Shown: positions 8,713 through 16,697 of the stretch, piece by piece
Layout of the letters: each line of letters begins with the position of its first letter
How positions within the stretch are numbered: position 1 is the stretch's first letter
Assembly (NCBI GenBank): GCA_023228985.1
Contig: JALOAC010000004.1
Location: 1-64,000, forward strand
Direction of reading: 5' to 3'
DNA length: 64,000 nucleotides
DNA from: Thiopseudomonas sp.
GTDB taxonomy: Bacteria; Pseudomonadota; Gammaproteobacteria; Pseudomonadales; Pseudomonadaceae
The notes under the pieces: generated by a model
The model's database searches: none
Seen by the model: the letters and a program-made list of their open reading frames with translations, nothing else
What the model was told of the DNA's origin: nothing
Translations under genes and position numbers: made by a program

Positions 8713-9273
8713 ATGCGACTGGGTTTAATTCTGGTTATTTTTTTAATGCTGGCGGGCTGCATGAAAGTCAGTGAGATGGCTAATGAGGCCAGCTACCACC
8801 TATCTGACGTGGGCCTAATCAACCATCAGCGTATAGAGCGTGCGGCAAGTCGACGCATCCAGCGTGACTCGCTTATCTATATTGTGCAAAGCCATTTTCC
8901 GCCGGTCGAGCATCGAATAGTGGCTGACAATGTTTTGGCGCAAGAAGCTTTTAATGCCTTTGTCCAGTATTTCCCGCACATGCGCCGCTCATCTAGCCCC
9001 TTAGGCTTAGAGCAGGCGTTAATGAGTGCCAGACATGAACAGGCTGATTTTCTGCTGTACACAAGGTTTGCTCAGGCTAATGAGCGCCCAGTTCTGGGAC
9101 AAGGCGTCATTCAATTTATGCTGTATGAACTGGGCAGCGGCAAACTGATTGATAATGGCTCTATTCATATACGTGGCGGCTTGCTGACTTCAGTAAACAA
9201 AAAGCCAGAGGATTTATTGCGTAAACCTATGCAAGCGTATGCGCAGCGCTTGCTGGGGTTGCGTGAGTATTAA
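8713..9273 (+). CDS. DUF4823-type lipoprotein
   Basis: Predicted envelope lipoprotein of 186 residues. The N-terminus is a type II signal peptide with lipobox LAGC, and the lipidated cysteine is residue 16. The rest (KVSEMANEASYHLSD, then FLLYTRFAQANERP and GGLLTSVNKKPEDLL) matches my memory of the DUF4823 family common in Pseudomonas and relatives, whose function is unknown. GGGAGA sits 6 nt before the ATG. Residue 18 is Val and 19 Ser, so outer-membrane sorting is likely (no Asp at +2). Confidence 0.8.
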   Translation: MRLGLILVIFLMLAGCMKVSEMANEASYHLSDVGLINHQRIERAASRRIQRDSLIYIVQSHFPPVEHRIVADNVLAQEAFNAFVQYFPHMRRSSSPLGLEQALMSARHEQADFLLYTRFAQANERPVLGQGVIQFMLYELGSGKLIDNGSIHIRGGLLTSVNKKPEDLLRKPMQAYAQRLLGLREY

Positions 9274-9465
9274 TTTATGCTCTGATCCATGTTGGCGCAT
9301 AAATGCAATCTAGCCAAGCACCGTACTAGATACTGTCTAAATGCCTTTTGTTATAAGTTATGGCATAATGCCCCGATTATTTTTTTGGATGCCGGATTTG
9401 ATTTAGGCCATTTGTCGTCAACTTAGGTGCTGCTCCAAGTAAACCTGATTAAAAGGTGAGGGAGA

Positions 9466-10356
9466 ATGAAAGGTATTGTTTTAGCCGGTGGTTCTGGTAC
9501 ACGGCTTTATCCACTAACTCGCGGTGTTTCCAAGCAATTGGTGCCGGTTTACGATAAACCCATGATTTACTATCCAATTTCGGTGTTAATGCTCGCTGGC
9601 ATCAAAGACATCCTAATTATTACTACACCAGAAGACCAAGATGGCTTTAAACGCTTATTAGGCGATGGCTCGGAGTTAGGTATTCGTTTTGAATATGTTG
9701 TACAACCCTCACCGGATGGCCTAGCGCAAGCCTTTATTTTAGGTGAGGATTTTATTGGCGACAGGGATGTGTGCCTAATTTTAGGTGACAACATTTATTA
9801 CGGTCACGATTTGGTCAAAATGACAGCCAGCGCGGTGCAGAACGCCAAAGAGGAATCTAAGGCGACAGTGTTTAGCTACCATGTACAAGACCCAGAGCGC
9901 TATGGCGTAGCGGAGTTTGACTGCCACAGAAATGTGATTAGCCTCGAAGAAAAACCCAGCAAACCAAAATCAAATTATGCGGTCACTGGCCTCTATTTTT
10001 ATCCAAATGACGTGGTTCAAAAAGCCAAAGCTGTAAAGCCATCGCACCGCGGTGAGCTAGAAATCACCTCTGTTAACCAAATGTACTTAGCAGAAGGGCG
10101 TTTAAAGGTTGAGCTGATGGGTCGTGGTTATGCATGGTTGGATACCGGCACGCACGAAAGCTTATTAGAAGCGTCGATGTTTATCGAGACCATTGAAAAA
10201 CGCCAAGGCTTAAAAGTGGCGTGTTTGGAAGAGATCGCTTATGAAATGGACTACATCACCAAACAGCAGTTATTAGATTTAGCCCAGCCTTTAGCCAAAA
10301 ACCAGTACGGCCAATATCTGTTAAAGCGCGCAGAGGATTTAGATGATATTTGTTAA
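9466..10356 (+). CDS. rmlA: Glucose-1-phosphate thymidylyltransferase
   Basis: First step of dTDP-L-rhamnose synthesis: dTTP plus glucose-1-phosphate gives dTDP-glucose. 296 residues, full length. The nucleotidyltransferase signature is GGSGTRLYPLTRGVSKQL (residues 8-25), with GDNIYYGHD further in. It opens a tightly overlapping operon rmlA-C-D-B leading into the Wzm/Wzt exporter. GAGGGAGA precedes the ATG. The 192-bp upstream gap probably holds the promoter of the whole locus, but I could not fix one with confidence. Confidence 0.96.
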   Translation: MKGIVLAGGSGTRLYPLTRGVSKQLVPVYDKPMIYYPISVLMLAGIKDILIITTPEDQDGFKRLLGDGSELGIRFEYVVQPSPDGLAQAFILGEDFIGDRDVCLILGDNIYYGHDLVKMTASAVQNAKEESKATVFSYHVQDPERYGVAEFDCHRNVISLEEKPSKPKSNYAVTGLYFYPNDVVQKAKAVKPSHRGELEITSVNQMYLAEGRLKVELMGRGYAWLDTGTHESLLEASMFIETIEKRQGLKVACLEEIAYEMDYITKQQLLDLAQPLAKNQYGQYLLKRAEDLDDIC

Positions 10357-10927
10357 ACAGTCAATACCTGATGTTGTGTTGATTCAGCCTAAAATTCACG
10401 GTGATGACCGCGGTTATTTTATTGAAACGTTTCGGCACGACAAATTAGAACAGGCTCTAGGCTATGCAGTAGGCTTTTGCCAAGACAACGAATCTAAATC
10501 CAATAAAGGAGTACTTAGGGGCTTACACTTTCAATTGCCACCTTTTTCACAATCAAAGCTTGTGCGCGTGGTTGAGGGTGAAGTATTGGATGTGGCCGTT
10601 GATATTCGCGCAGGCAGTCCAACCTATGGGCAACATGTTAGCGTCATTTTAAACAGTGAAAACAAGCATCAACTGTTTATTCCGCGTGGGTTTGCCCACG
10701 GCTTTGTTGTTCTTAGCGATACCGCTGTTTTTTCTTACAAGGTTGATAACTACTACTCGCCCGAATGTGATCGTGGTTTGGCTTTTAATGATCCCGCATT
10801 GAATATAGATTGGCAATTACCGAGCACACTGCTCAAGCTGTCAGCAAAAGATCAAAATCAGCCTAAGCTACAAGCTATTCAAGCAGAAGCGCAAGCATTT
10901 AACACTGATGTGAACCTGTATGATTAA
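10343..10927 (+). CDS. rmlC: dTDP-4-dehydrorhamnose 3,5-epimerase
   Basis: Third enzyme of dTDP-L-rhamnose synthesis; it inverts C3 and C5 of dTDP-4-keto-6-deoxyglucose. 194 residues in a cupin fold. RGLHFQLPPFSQSKLVRV carries the catalytic His and RGFAHGFVVL follows later. It overlaps rmlA by 14 bp and rmlD by 8 bp, implying translational coupling. Length is slightly above the family norm because of a short C-terminal tail. Confidence 0.96.
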   Translation: MIFVKQSIPDVVLIQPKIHGDDRGYFIETFRHDKLEQALGYAVGFCQDNESKSNKGVLRGLHFQLPPFSQSKLVRVVEGEVLDVAVDIRAGSPTYGQHVSVILNSENKHQLFIPRGFAHGFVVLSDTAVFSYKVDNYYSPECDRGLAFNDPALNIDWQLPSTLLKLSAKDQNQPKLQAIQAEAQAFNTDVNLYD

Positions 10928-11810
10928 ACGTATTTTAGTCACGGGTAAATTTGGACAGCTAGGGCAAAGCATGCAAAAGCTTGCACAGGAGTACCCACAG
11001 TTTGATTTTCAATTCGTAGGCCGTGATGAGCTTGATTTATCGCAGCCCGAGCTGGTTAAACAAAAATTATCACACTATCAGTTTGACGCGCTTATCAACT
11101 GCGCTGCCTATACCGCTGTCGACAAAGCGGAAACTGAGCAAGAGCTAGCCGATGCCATTAATCATCACTCAGTGGGCCAGCTTGCGCAGGTTGCCAAAGA
11201 TAATAATGCGTTGCTTATTCATATCAGCACTGACTATGTTTTTGATGGGCAAAATTATAAGCCCTATCAAACATCTGATGCTGTTAAGCCTGTGAATACG
11301 TATGGCGACAGCAAATTAAAAGGCGAGCAGGCCATTCACACCGCTAGTCCTAGTGCGCTTATTATTCGCACGAGTTGGGTTTACTCTGAGTTTGGCCATA
11401 ATTTTGTAAAGACCATGCTTAAGCTTGGGCAGGAGCGGGAACAGCTTAATATCGTCGCTGATCAAGTGGGCAGCCCCACCTATGCAACCGATTTAGCGGT
11501 AGCGATTTTAGAGGCACTTTGCTGTATTAGTAATCAACCCGAAGAGGGTGATTCAGTCAAAATCTACCACTTTAGTAACGAGGGCATATGCTCTTGGTAC
11601 GATTTTGCTAAAGCCATATTTGAACTTAAAGAAATTGACTGTGCTGTTAATCCTATTGGTACCCAAGACTACCCAGCGCCTGCTAAGCGCCCACACTACA
11701 GTGTGATGGACAAAACTAATATTAAACAGGCTTTTGGCATCAGCATTCCATACTGGAAAGACTCACTGGCAGTCTGTTTAAAAGGATTAGAGAAACAACA
11801 TGCAAAATAA
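10920..11810 (+). CDS. rmlD: dTDP-4-dehydrorhamnose reductase
   Basis: Final step to dTDP-L-rhamnose: NAD(P)H reduction of the 4-keto group. The 296-residue short-chain dehydrogenase has the N-terminal nucleotide loop GKFGQLGQ (residues 9-16), the motif STDYVFDG and the catalytic YGDSK (Tyr-x-x-x-Lys). It overlaps both neighbours in the operon (8 bp with rmlC, 11 bp with rmlB). Confidence 0.96.
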   Translation: MIKRILVTGKFGQLGQSMQKLAQEYPQFDFQFVGRDELDLSQPELVKQKLSHYQFDALINCAAYTAVDKAETEQELADAINHHSVGQLAQVAKDNNALLIHISTDYVFDGQNYKPYQTSDAVKPVNTYGDSKLKGEQAIHTASPSALIIRTSWVYSEFGHNFVKTMLKLGQEREQLNIVADQVGSPTYATDLAVAILEALCCISNQPEEGDSVKIYHFSNEGICSWYDFAKAIFELKEIDCAVNPIGTQDYPAPAKRPHYSVMDKTNIKQAFGISIPYWKDSLAVCLKGLEKQHAK

Positions 11811-12912
11811 TCCAAAAACCATTTTAGTAACGGGTGGTGCAGGCTTTATCGGCTCCGCGGTGATTCGTCATCTTATTCAAGACACGCCGCATAGAGTTGT
11901 TAATGTGGATAAACTCACCTATGCCGGTAATTTGGAATCACTTACGAGCGTTAGCGATAACCAACGCTACAGCTTTGAGCAGGTTGATATTTGCGATGCA
12001 GCTGAATTAAAACGCGTATTCAATGAGCATCAACCGGATATCGTCATGCACTTGGCGGCTGAGTCCCATGTGGATCGTTCCATTGACGGCCCAGGCGAGT
12101 TTATTCAAACCAATATAGTTGGTACTTACACACAGCTAGAACAAGCCCGCACTTATTGGTTAGCGCTGGACAGCGACAAAAAAGCTGATTTTCGCTTTCA
12201 TCACATTTCTACCGATGAAGTTTATGGAGATTTACCGCACCCTGATGAAGTCCAAATACCCAGCGAAGCTTTGCCTTTGTTTACTGAAACCACAGCCTAT
12301 GCACCCAGCTCACCTTATTCAGCGAGCAAAGCTGCTTCAGACCATTTAGTGCGCGCATGGTTAAGAACCTTTGGCTTACCAACGCTGGTCACCAACTGTT
12401 CAAACAATTATGGTCCGTATCACTTCCCTGAAAAGCTCATTCCACTGGTTATTTTAAATGCCTTAGAAGGTAAGCCTTTACCTATTTATGGAAAAGGTAA
12501 TCAAATTCGTGACTGGCTCTATGTTGAAGATCATGCAAGGGCATTAGTACTGGTTGCCACGCAAGGCAAAGTGGGCGAAACCTACAACATTGGTGGGCAC
12601 AACGAAAAGCAAAATATCGAAGTTGTACAAGCTATTTGCCAGATCCTTAACGAACTGGCAGCTGCTCAGCGAGCAAAACTAAACATTAACAGCTACGAAA
12701 GCCTCATCACTTACGTTCAAGACCGTCCAGGGCACGATATGCGCTATGCCATTGATGCAAGTAAAATTGAAAATGAACTGGGCTGGACACCACAAGAAAC
12801 CTTTATCAGTGGTATTCGTAAAACAGTGCAGTGGTATTTAGATAACCAAGCTTGGTGTCAACGTGTTCAAGATGGCAGCTATCAGCGCGAACGTTTAGGA
12901 AGTCAGGCTTAG
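11800..12912 (+). CDS. rmlB: dTDP-glucose 4,6-dehydratase
   Basis: Second step of the pathway: dTDP-glucose to dTDP-4-keto-6-deoxyglucose. 370 residues with GGAGFIGS at the N-terminus and YSASK as the catalytic Tyr/Lys pair. Its product is shared: RmlC/D take it to rhamnose, and the RffA-like aminotransferase at 37.1 kb could aminate it at C4. The Wzm gene begins 3 bp downstream. The gene order A-C-D-B differs from the rmlBDAC order of P. aeruginosa. Confidence 0.96.
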   Translation: MQNNPKTILVTGGAGFIGSAVIRHLIQDTPHRVVNVDKLTYAGNLESLTSVSDNQRYSFEQVDICDAAELKRVFNEHQPDIVMHLAAESHVDRSIDGPGEFIQTNIVGTYTQLEQARTYWLALDSDKKADFRFHHISTDEVYGDLPHPDEVQIPSEALPLFTETTAYAPSSPYSASKAASDHLVRAWLRTFGLPTLVTNCSNNYGPYHFPEKLIPLVILNALEGKPLPIYGKGNQIRDWLYVEDHARALVLVATQGKVGETYNIGGHNEKQNIEVVQAICQILNELAAAQRAKLNINSYESLITYVQDRPGHDMRYAIDASKIENELGWTPQETFISGIRKTVQWYLDNQAWCQRVQDGSYQRERLGSQA

Positions 12913-12915
12913 CTT

Positions 12916-13728
12916 ATGCGCTACTTAAAAGAAATATATCGTTTTATCAGGCATCTTTTCCAAAGCCGAACCTTGATATTTGCTTTAATAAAAAATGATT
13001 TTAAAAAACAATATTTAGGCTCTTATTTAGGTTTGGCTTGGGCATTTATCCAGCCGATGATGTTTATGCTAGTGATTTGGGGTGTGTTTGAGCTTGGATT
13101 CCGAGCTGGCAATACAGCCAGTGGCGTGCCCTTTGTAGTGTGGCTGTTGGCTGGCATGGTTCCATGGTTGTTTTTTTCAGATGCGATTCGGGCAGGAGCA
13201 GATGCTGTGACCAGCAATGCTTTTCTTGTTAAAAAAGTTGCATTTCGAGTGGGTATTTTGCCGCTGGTAAATATAGGCTCATCCATTTTGATTCATTTGG
13301 GTCTAGTGTTTTTTCTACTAGTCGTTTTGCTATCCCATGGTTTTATGCCCTCTGTGTATTGGCTGCAATTACCTTTTTATATGCTGTTAACTGTTTTATT
13401 TACGGTGGGACTATCGTGGACGACCAGCGCCATACGCGTCTTTATTAAGGATGTGGCTAGCATCATAGCTGTTTTTTTACAGATGGGTTTTTGGTTAACT
13501 CCAATTTTTTGGTCACCTGATTTAGTCCCGCAAAAGTATCAATATCTAATTAAGTTAAACCCAGCGTATTATATTGTGACGGGTTACAGAGATAGCTTTG
13601 TTAGCCAGGTTTGGTTTTGGGAAAAACCAATGTGGTCCGCGTATTATCTAACAATCACTATACTGGCTCTTCTGCTCGGTGCATTAATATTTAAAAGGCT
13701 GAGACCGCATTTTGGGGATGTTTTGTAA
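12916..13728 (+). CDS. wzm: Polysaccharide ABC exporter permease (Wzm-like)
   Basis: Membrane subunit of an ABC-2 type exporter that moves an undecaprenyl-linked glycan across the inner membrane. The 270 residues contain about six hydrophobic segments (around 33-55, 70-92, 115-140, 145-168, 178-197, 235-258). Family-typical sequence is seen in LGSYLGLAWAFIQP near the N-terminus and FWLTPIFWSPD. It abuts rmlB (3 bp) and shares one base with the ATPase gene, so rhamnose supply and export are one operon. Confidence 0.93.
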   Translation: MRYLKEIYRFIRHLFQSRTLIFALIKNDFKKQYLGSYLGLAWAFIQPMMFMLVIWGVFELGFRAGNTASGVPFVVWLLAGMVPWLFFSDAIRAGADAVTSNAFLVKKVAFRVGILPLVNIGSSILIHLGLVFFLLVVLLSHGFMPSVYWLQLPFYMLLTVLFTVGLSWTTSAIRVFIKDVASIIAVFLQMGFWLTPIFWSPDLVPQKYQYLIKLNPAYYIVTGYRDSFVSQVWFWEKPMWSAYYLTITILALLLGALIFKRLRPHFGDVL

Positions 13729-15107
13729 TGTCTGATGTTGCCATTTCAGTCAGAAACCTGACCAAAACCTATAAGCTTTACCGTCAACCAGTCGACAGGC
13801 TGAAAGAGGCCTTGCACCCACTTAAAAAATCCTACCATAAAGATTTTAATGCACTTGATAACATCAGCTTCGACATCAAGCGCGGTGAAACTGTTGGTAT
13901 TATTGGCCGTAATGGCAGTGGCAAGTCCACCCTACTTAAACTCATTACTGGGGTAATTACACCTACATCAGGACGCGCGACTGTGCGTGGTCGTGTCTCT
14001 GCAATCTTAGAGCTAGGCAGTGGATTTAACGGTGAAATGAGTGGGCTAGACAATATTTACCTCAATAACACCATTAACGGCATTCCCGCATCAGAAACCA
14101 AAAAGCGAGTACAGCAAATTGTAGACTTTGCTGAATTAGGCGATTTTATCCACCAGCCGCTAAAAACCTACAGTAGCGGTATGAAAGCACGCCTAGCTTT
14201 TGCAGTAGCGATTAATGTAGAACCAGATATTCTTATCGTCGACGAGGCGCTGAGTGTGGGCGATGCTGCTTTTCAGCGTAAGTGCTTTGCCAAAATGGAG
14301 CAGATACGAGAAGCCGGAGCAACCATACTTTTTGTAAGCCATAGCGAAGGCAGCATAGTCAGCCTGTGTAGTAGAGCTATTTGGATAAGCAATGGCGTAC
14401 AAATCCTAGATGGTGAACCAAAGCTAGTTACTGGTTTGTATATGAAGAATGCAAATCAGAAAGTTATAAAAAAAGAGGCAGTACAGAAAGAATATGCCGA
14501 TTTAGTAAAAAAAGATAAAAATGCAAAAAAAGAAACAGCAGTTGATGAAAAAAACAAAACAGATACGGTTAAAGAAATAAATGAAAAGCAGCCTATAAAA
14601 ACAGACAAGTCAAGACTTGATGGACAGCCTACGATATTAGAAGAGTACTTTGATCCGAAATTAAAACCTACATCAACTATTTATTATGAAGAAAATGGTG
14701 CAAAGATTAGTGATGTAAGAATTACTACGCTAGATGGCAGAGTGGTTAATGTACTTAATCAAGGTGAGCAATATACACTAAATTATAAAGTTAAATTCAC
14801 TGAACAGGATAATAGAGTGATTTTAGGTATATCTTTATGTGCAAAAAATGGAGTTGTGTTATTTAGTGGTAATTATCCTGGAATTAAAAGTTATGAAAGT
14901 ATGCCTGCTAAAGAGGTTTTAGTTAGCTGGGATTTTTTATGTTCTTTTTTAGAAGGTTATTATTTTTTCACGGTTGGTGTTTTTGACGAAAATAATATGT
15001 TCATGGCTAGAATTAAAGATGCATGTATGTGTAGGGTTATAAATAATAATAACAAGCAGTTAACTGGTTTAGTGGACGTGAAATTGAAAGGAAAATTATA
15101 TGTTTAG
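13728..15107 (+). CDS. wzt: Polysaccharide ABC exporter ATPase with C-terminal glycan-binding domain (Wzt-like)
   Basis: ATPase subunit of the exporter, 459 residues. Walker A is GRNGSGKS (residues 60-67), the signature YSSGMKARLAFA, and Walker B ILIVDEALSVGD. After about residue 240 comes a lysine-rich, low-complexity linker (to about 295), then a beta-rich C-terminal domain like the substrate-recognising domain of Wzt proteins that bind a modified chain end. Base composition drops sharply at about 14,430, where the linker starts, so the ATPase core and recognition domain may have different histories. The methyltransferase gene overlaps by 8 bp, and a methylated chain terminus is a known recognition signal in some Wzt systems. 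Confidence 0.92.
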   Translation: MSDVAISVRNLTKTYKLYRQPVDRLKEALHPLKKSYHKDFNALDNISFDIKRGETVGIIGRNGSGKSTLLKLITGVITPTSGRATVRGRVSAILELGSGFNGEMSGLDNIYLNNTINGIPASETKKRVQQIVDFAELGDFIHQPLKTYSSGMKARLAFAVAINVEPDILIVDEALSVGDAAFQRKCFAKMEQIREAGATILFVSHSEGSIVSLCSRAIWISNGVQILDGEPKLVTGLYMKNANQKVIKKEAVQKEYADLVKKDKNAKKETAVDEKNKTDTVKEINEKQPIKTDKSRLDGQPTILEEYFDPKLKPTSTIYYEENGAKISDVRITTLDGRVVNVLNQGEQYTLNYKVKFTEQDNRVILGISLCAKNGVVLFSGNYPGIKSYESMPAKEVLVSWDFLCSFLEGYYFFTVGVFDENNMFMARIKDACMCRVINNNNKQLTGLVDVKLKGKLYV

Positions 15108-15744
15108 TCGTTTTCATAAAAATAAAATAAACTTGGACTTAAAACCGGGTGATAAACATTATAGATCTTTTATAGGGCCGCCGGCAAAATACGATTTAGT
15201 ATCAGCTATGCAGTTTAATCTTTTAACTAAGTATGGGTTGAGAGAAAGCCATAAATTATTAGATATTGGTTGTGGAAGTTTGAGAGGTGGCCGTCTTTTT
15301 ATTATTTACCTTTTAGAAAATAATTATTATGGGGTTGAACCTGAAAAATGGCTTGTAGATGATGGAATTCATTATGAATTAAGGAAAGAGATTGTTAGGT
15401 TGAAAAAACCAAGTTTTTCATATGATTCTGATTTTAATTTTGACTCATTCGGTGTTGAGTTTGATTTTGCTATTGCGCAATCAATATTTACTCATGCTTC
15501 TGCTGAGCAAATAAAAAACTGTATGCATAACTTATCTAAAGTTGCTAGCAAAGAGTTTAGATTTTTAGCATCTTTTATTGAGGGGGATAAGAACTATGAT
15601 GGCGATACTTGGGTTTACCCAGGCTGCGTAACCTATACAATGGATTTCATGGAGAAAATAATTTGTGAATATGGTTTTTCATGTAAAAAGACAGAAGATT
15701 TACACCCTAATAACCATACTTGGCTTTTAATAGAAAACAACTAA
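15100..15744 (+). CDS. SAM-dependent methyltransferase
   Basis: 214-residue class I methyltransferase. Motif I is LLDIGCGSLRGGRL (about residues 51-64), followed by an acidic residue after strand 2 (YGVEPE). Because it overlaps the Wzt gene and the Wzt C-terminal domain equally AT-rich with it, it may modify the glycan, possibly capping the chain for recognition; this is inference. The acceptor cannot be read from sequence. Low G+C compared with rmlACDB and cysD on either side. Confidence 0.82.
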   Translation: MFSRFHKNKINLDLKPGDKHYRSFIGPPAKYDLVSAMQFNLLTKYGLRESHKLLDIGCGSLRGGRLFIIYLLENNYYGVEPEKWLVDDGIHYELRKEIVRLKKPSFSYDSDFNFDSFGVEFDFAIAQSIFTHASAEQIKNCMHNLSKVASKEFRFLASFIEGDKNYDGDTWVYPGCVTYTMDFMEKIICEYGFSCKKTEDLHPNNHTWLLIENN

Positions 15745-15797
15745 TAAGCTGTTTGTTGTTATTTAATTATATTCAATGTTTAAGGTTGAGTTTAAGA

Positions 15798-16697
15798 ATG
15801 ACATTAACCCACCTGCAACGCCTCGAAGCCGAAAGCATTCACATTATGCGTGAAGTGGTGGCAGAAGCTGAAAACCCTGTGATGCTTTACTCTGTTGGTA
15901 AAGACAGTGCGGTGATGCTGCACCTCGCCATGAAAGCCTTTGCGCCTTCTTTACCGCCTTTTCCTTTAATGCACGTGGATACGCGCTGGAAATTCAAGGA
16001 AATGTACGCTTTGCGTGAGCAGCGTGTTAAAGAAACCGGTTTAGAGCTGCTAGTGCATATCAACCCCGATGGTATTGAGCAGGATATCAACCCCTTTACA
16101 CACGGCTCTGCTGTTCATACCGATGTGATGAAAACCGAAGGCTTAAAGCAGGCGTTGGATAAGTACGGTTTTGATGCGGCCTTTGGTGGTGCAAGGCGTG
16201 ATGAAGAAAAGTCCCGTGCTAAAGAGCGTATTTTTTCTTTCCGCACTGAACAGCATCGCTGGGATCCTAAAAACCAACGCCCTGAATTGTGGAAGCTGTA
16301 TAACGCCCGTAAGCACAAGGGCGAGTCGATGCGGGTGTTTCCTTTATCGAACTGGACTGAGCTGGATATTTGGCAGTACATCTATTTAGAAGGTATTCCC
16401 ATAGTGCCTTTGTACTTTGCTGCGGAGCGCCCTGTGGTTGAACGTGATGGCACGTTAATTATGGTCGATGATGAACGCATGCCTTTATTACCTGGCGAAG
16501 TCCCCATGATGAAAAAAGTACGCTTCCGTACGTTAGGCTGCTATCCCTTAACCGGTGCAGTGGAATCTAACGCTGAAACCCTGCCTGAGATTATCCAAGA
16601 AATGCTGCTAGCCAATACCTCTGAGCGTCAAGGTCGGGTAATTGACCACGATGCAGCGGCTTCCATGGAAAAGAAAAAGCAGGAGGGCTACTTCTAA
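15798..16697 (+). CDS. cysD: Sulfate adenylyltransferase subunit 2 (copy 1)
   Basis: Catalytic subunit of bacterial ATP sulfurylase: ATP plus sulfate gives adenosine 5'-phosphosulfate (APS). 299 residues, the usual length. PP-loop SVGKDS at 32-37 and the family tail MEKKKQEGYF. Start set at 15798 (MTLTHLQRLEAES), since the in-frame extension upstream is not conserved in the family. Its stop shares one base with the cysNC start (TAATG). Placed after the glycan exporter, it begins a set cysD-cysNC-cysQ-permease. A second copy is at 41.1 kb. Confidence 0.95.
   Translation: MTLTHLQRLEAESIHIMREVVAEAENPVMLYSVGKDSAVMLHLAMKAFAPSLPPFPLMHVDTRWKFKEMYALREQRVKETGLELLVHINPDGIEQDINPFTHGSAVHTDVMKTEGLKQALDKYGFDAAFGGARRDEEKSRAKERIFSFRTEQHRWDPKNQRPELWKLYNARKHKGESMRVFPLSNWTELDIWQYIYLEGIPIVPLYFAAERPVVERDGTLIMVDDERMPLLPGEVPMMKKVRFRTLGCYPLTGAVESNAETLPEIIQEMLLANTSERQGRVIDHDAAASMEKKKQEGYF

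Noticed and set aside
9274..9310. ATTTATGC/GCATAAAT inverted repeat after the lipoprotein gene
   Set aside because: Weak, AT-rich, 8-bp arms with a long loop and no T run; too poor to call a terminator.
9274..9465. JUMPstart/ops element before the polysaccharide operon
   Set aside because: Searched for the GGCGGTAGC core; it is not present in the upstream region.
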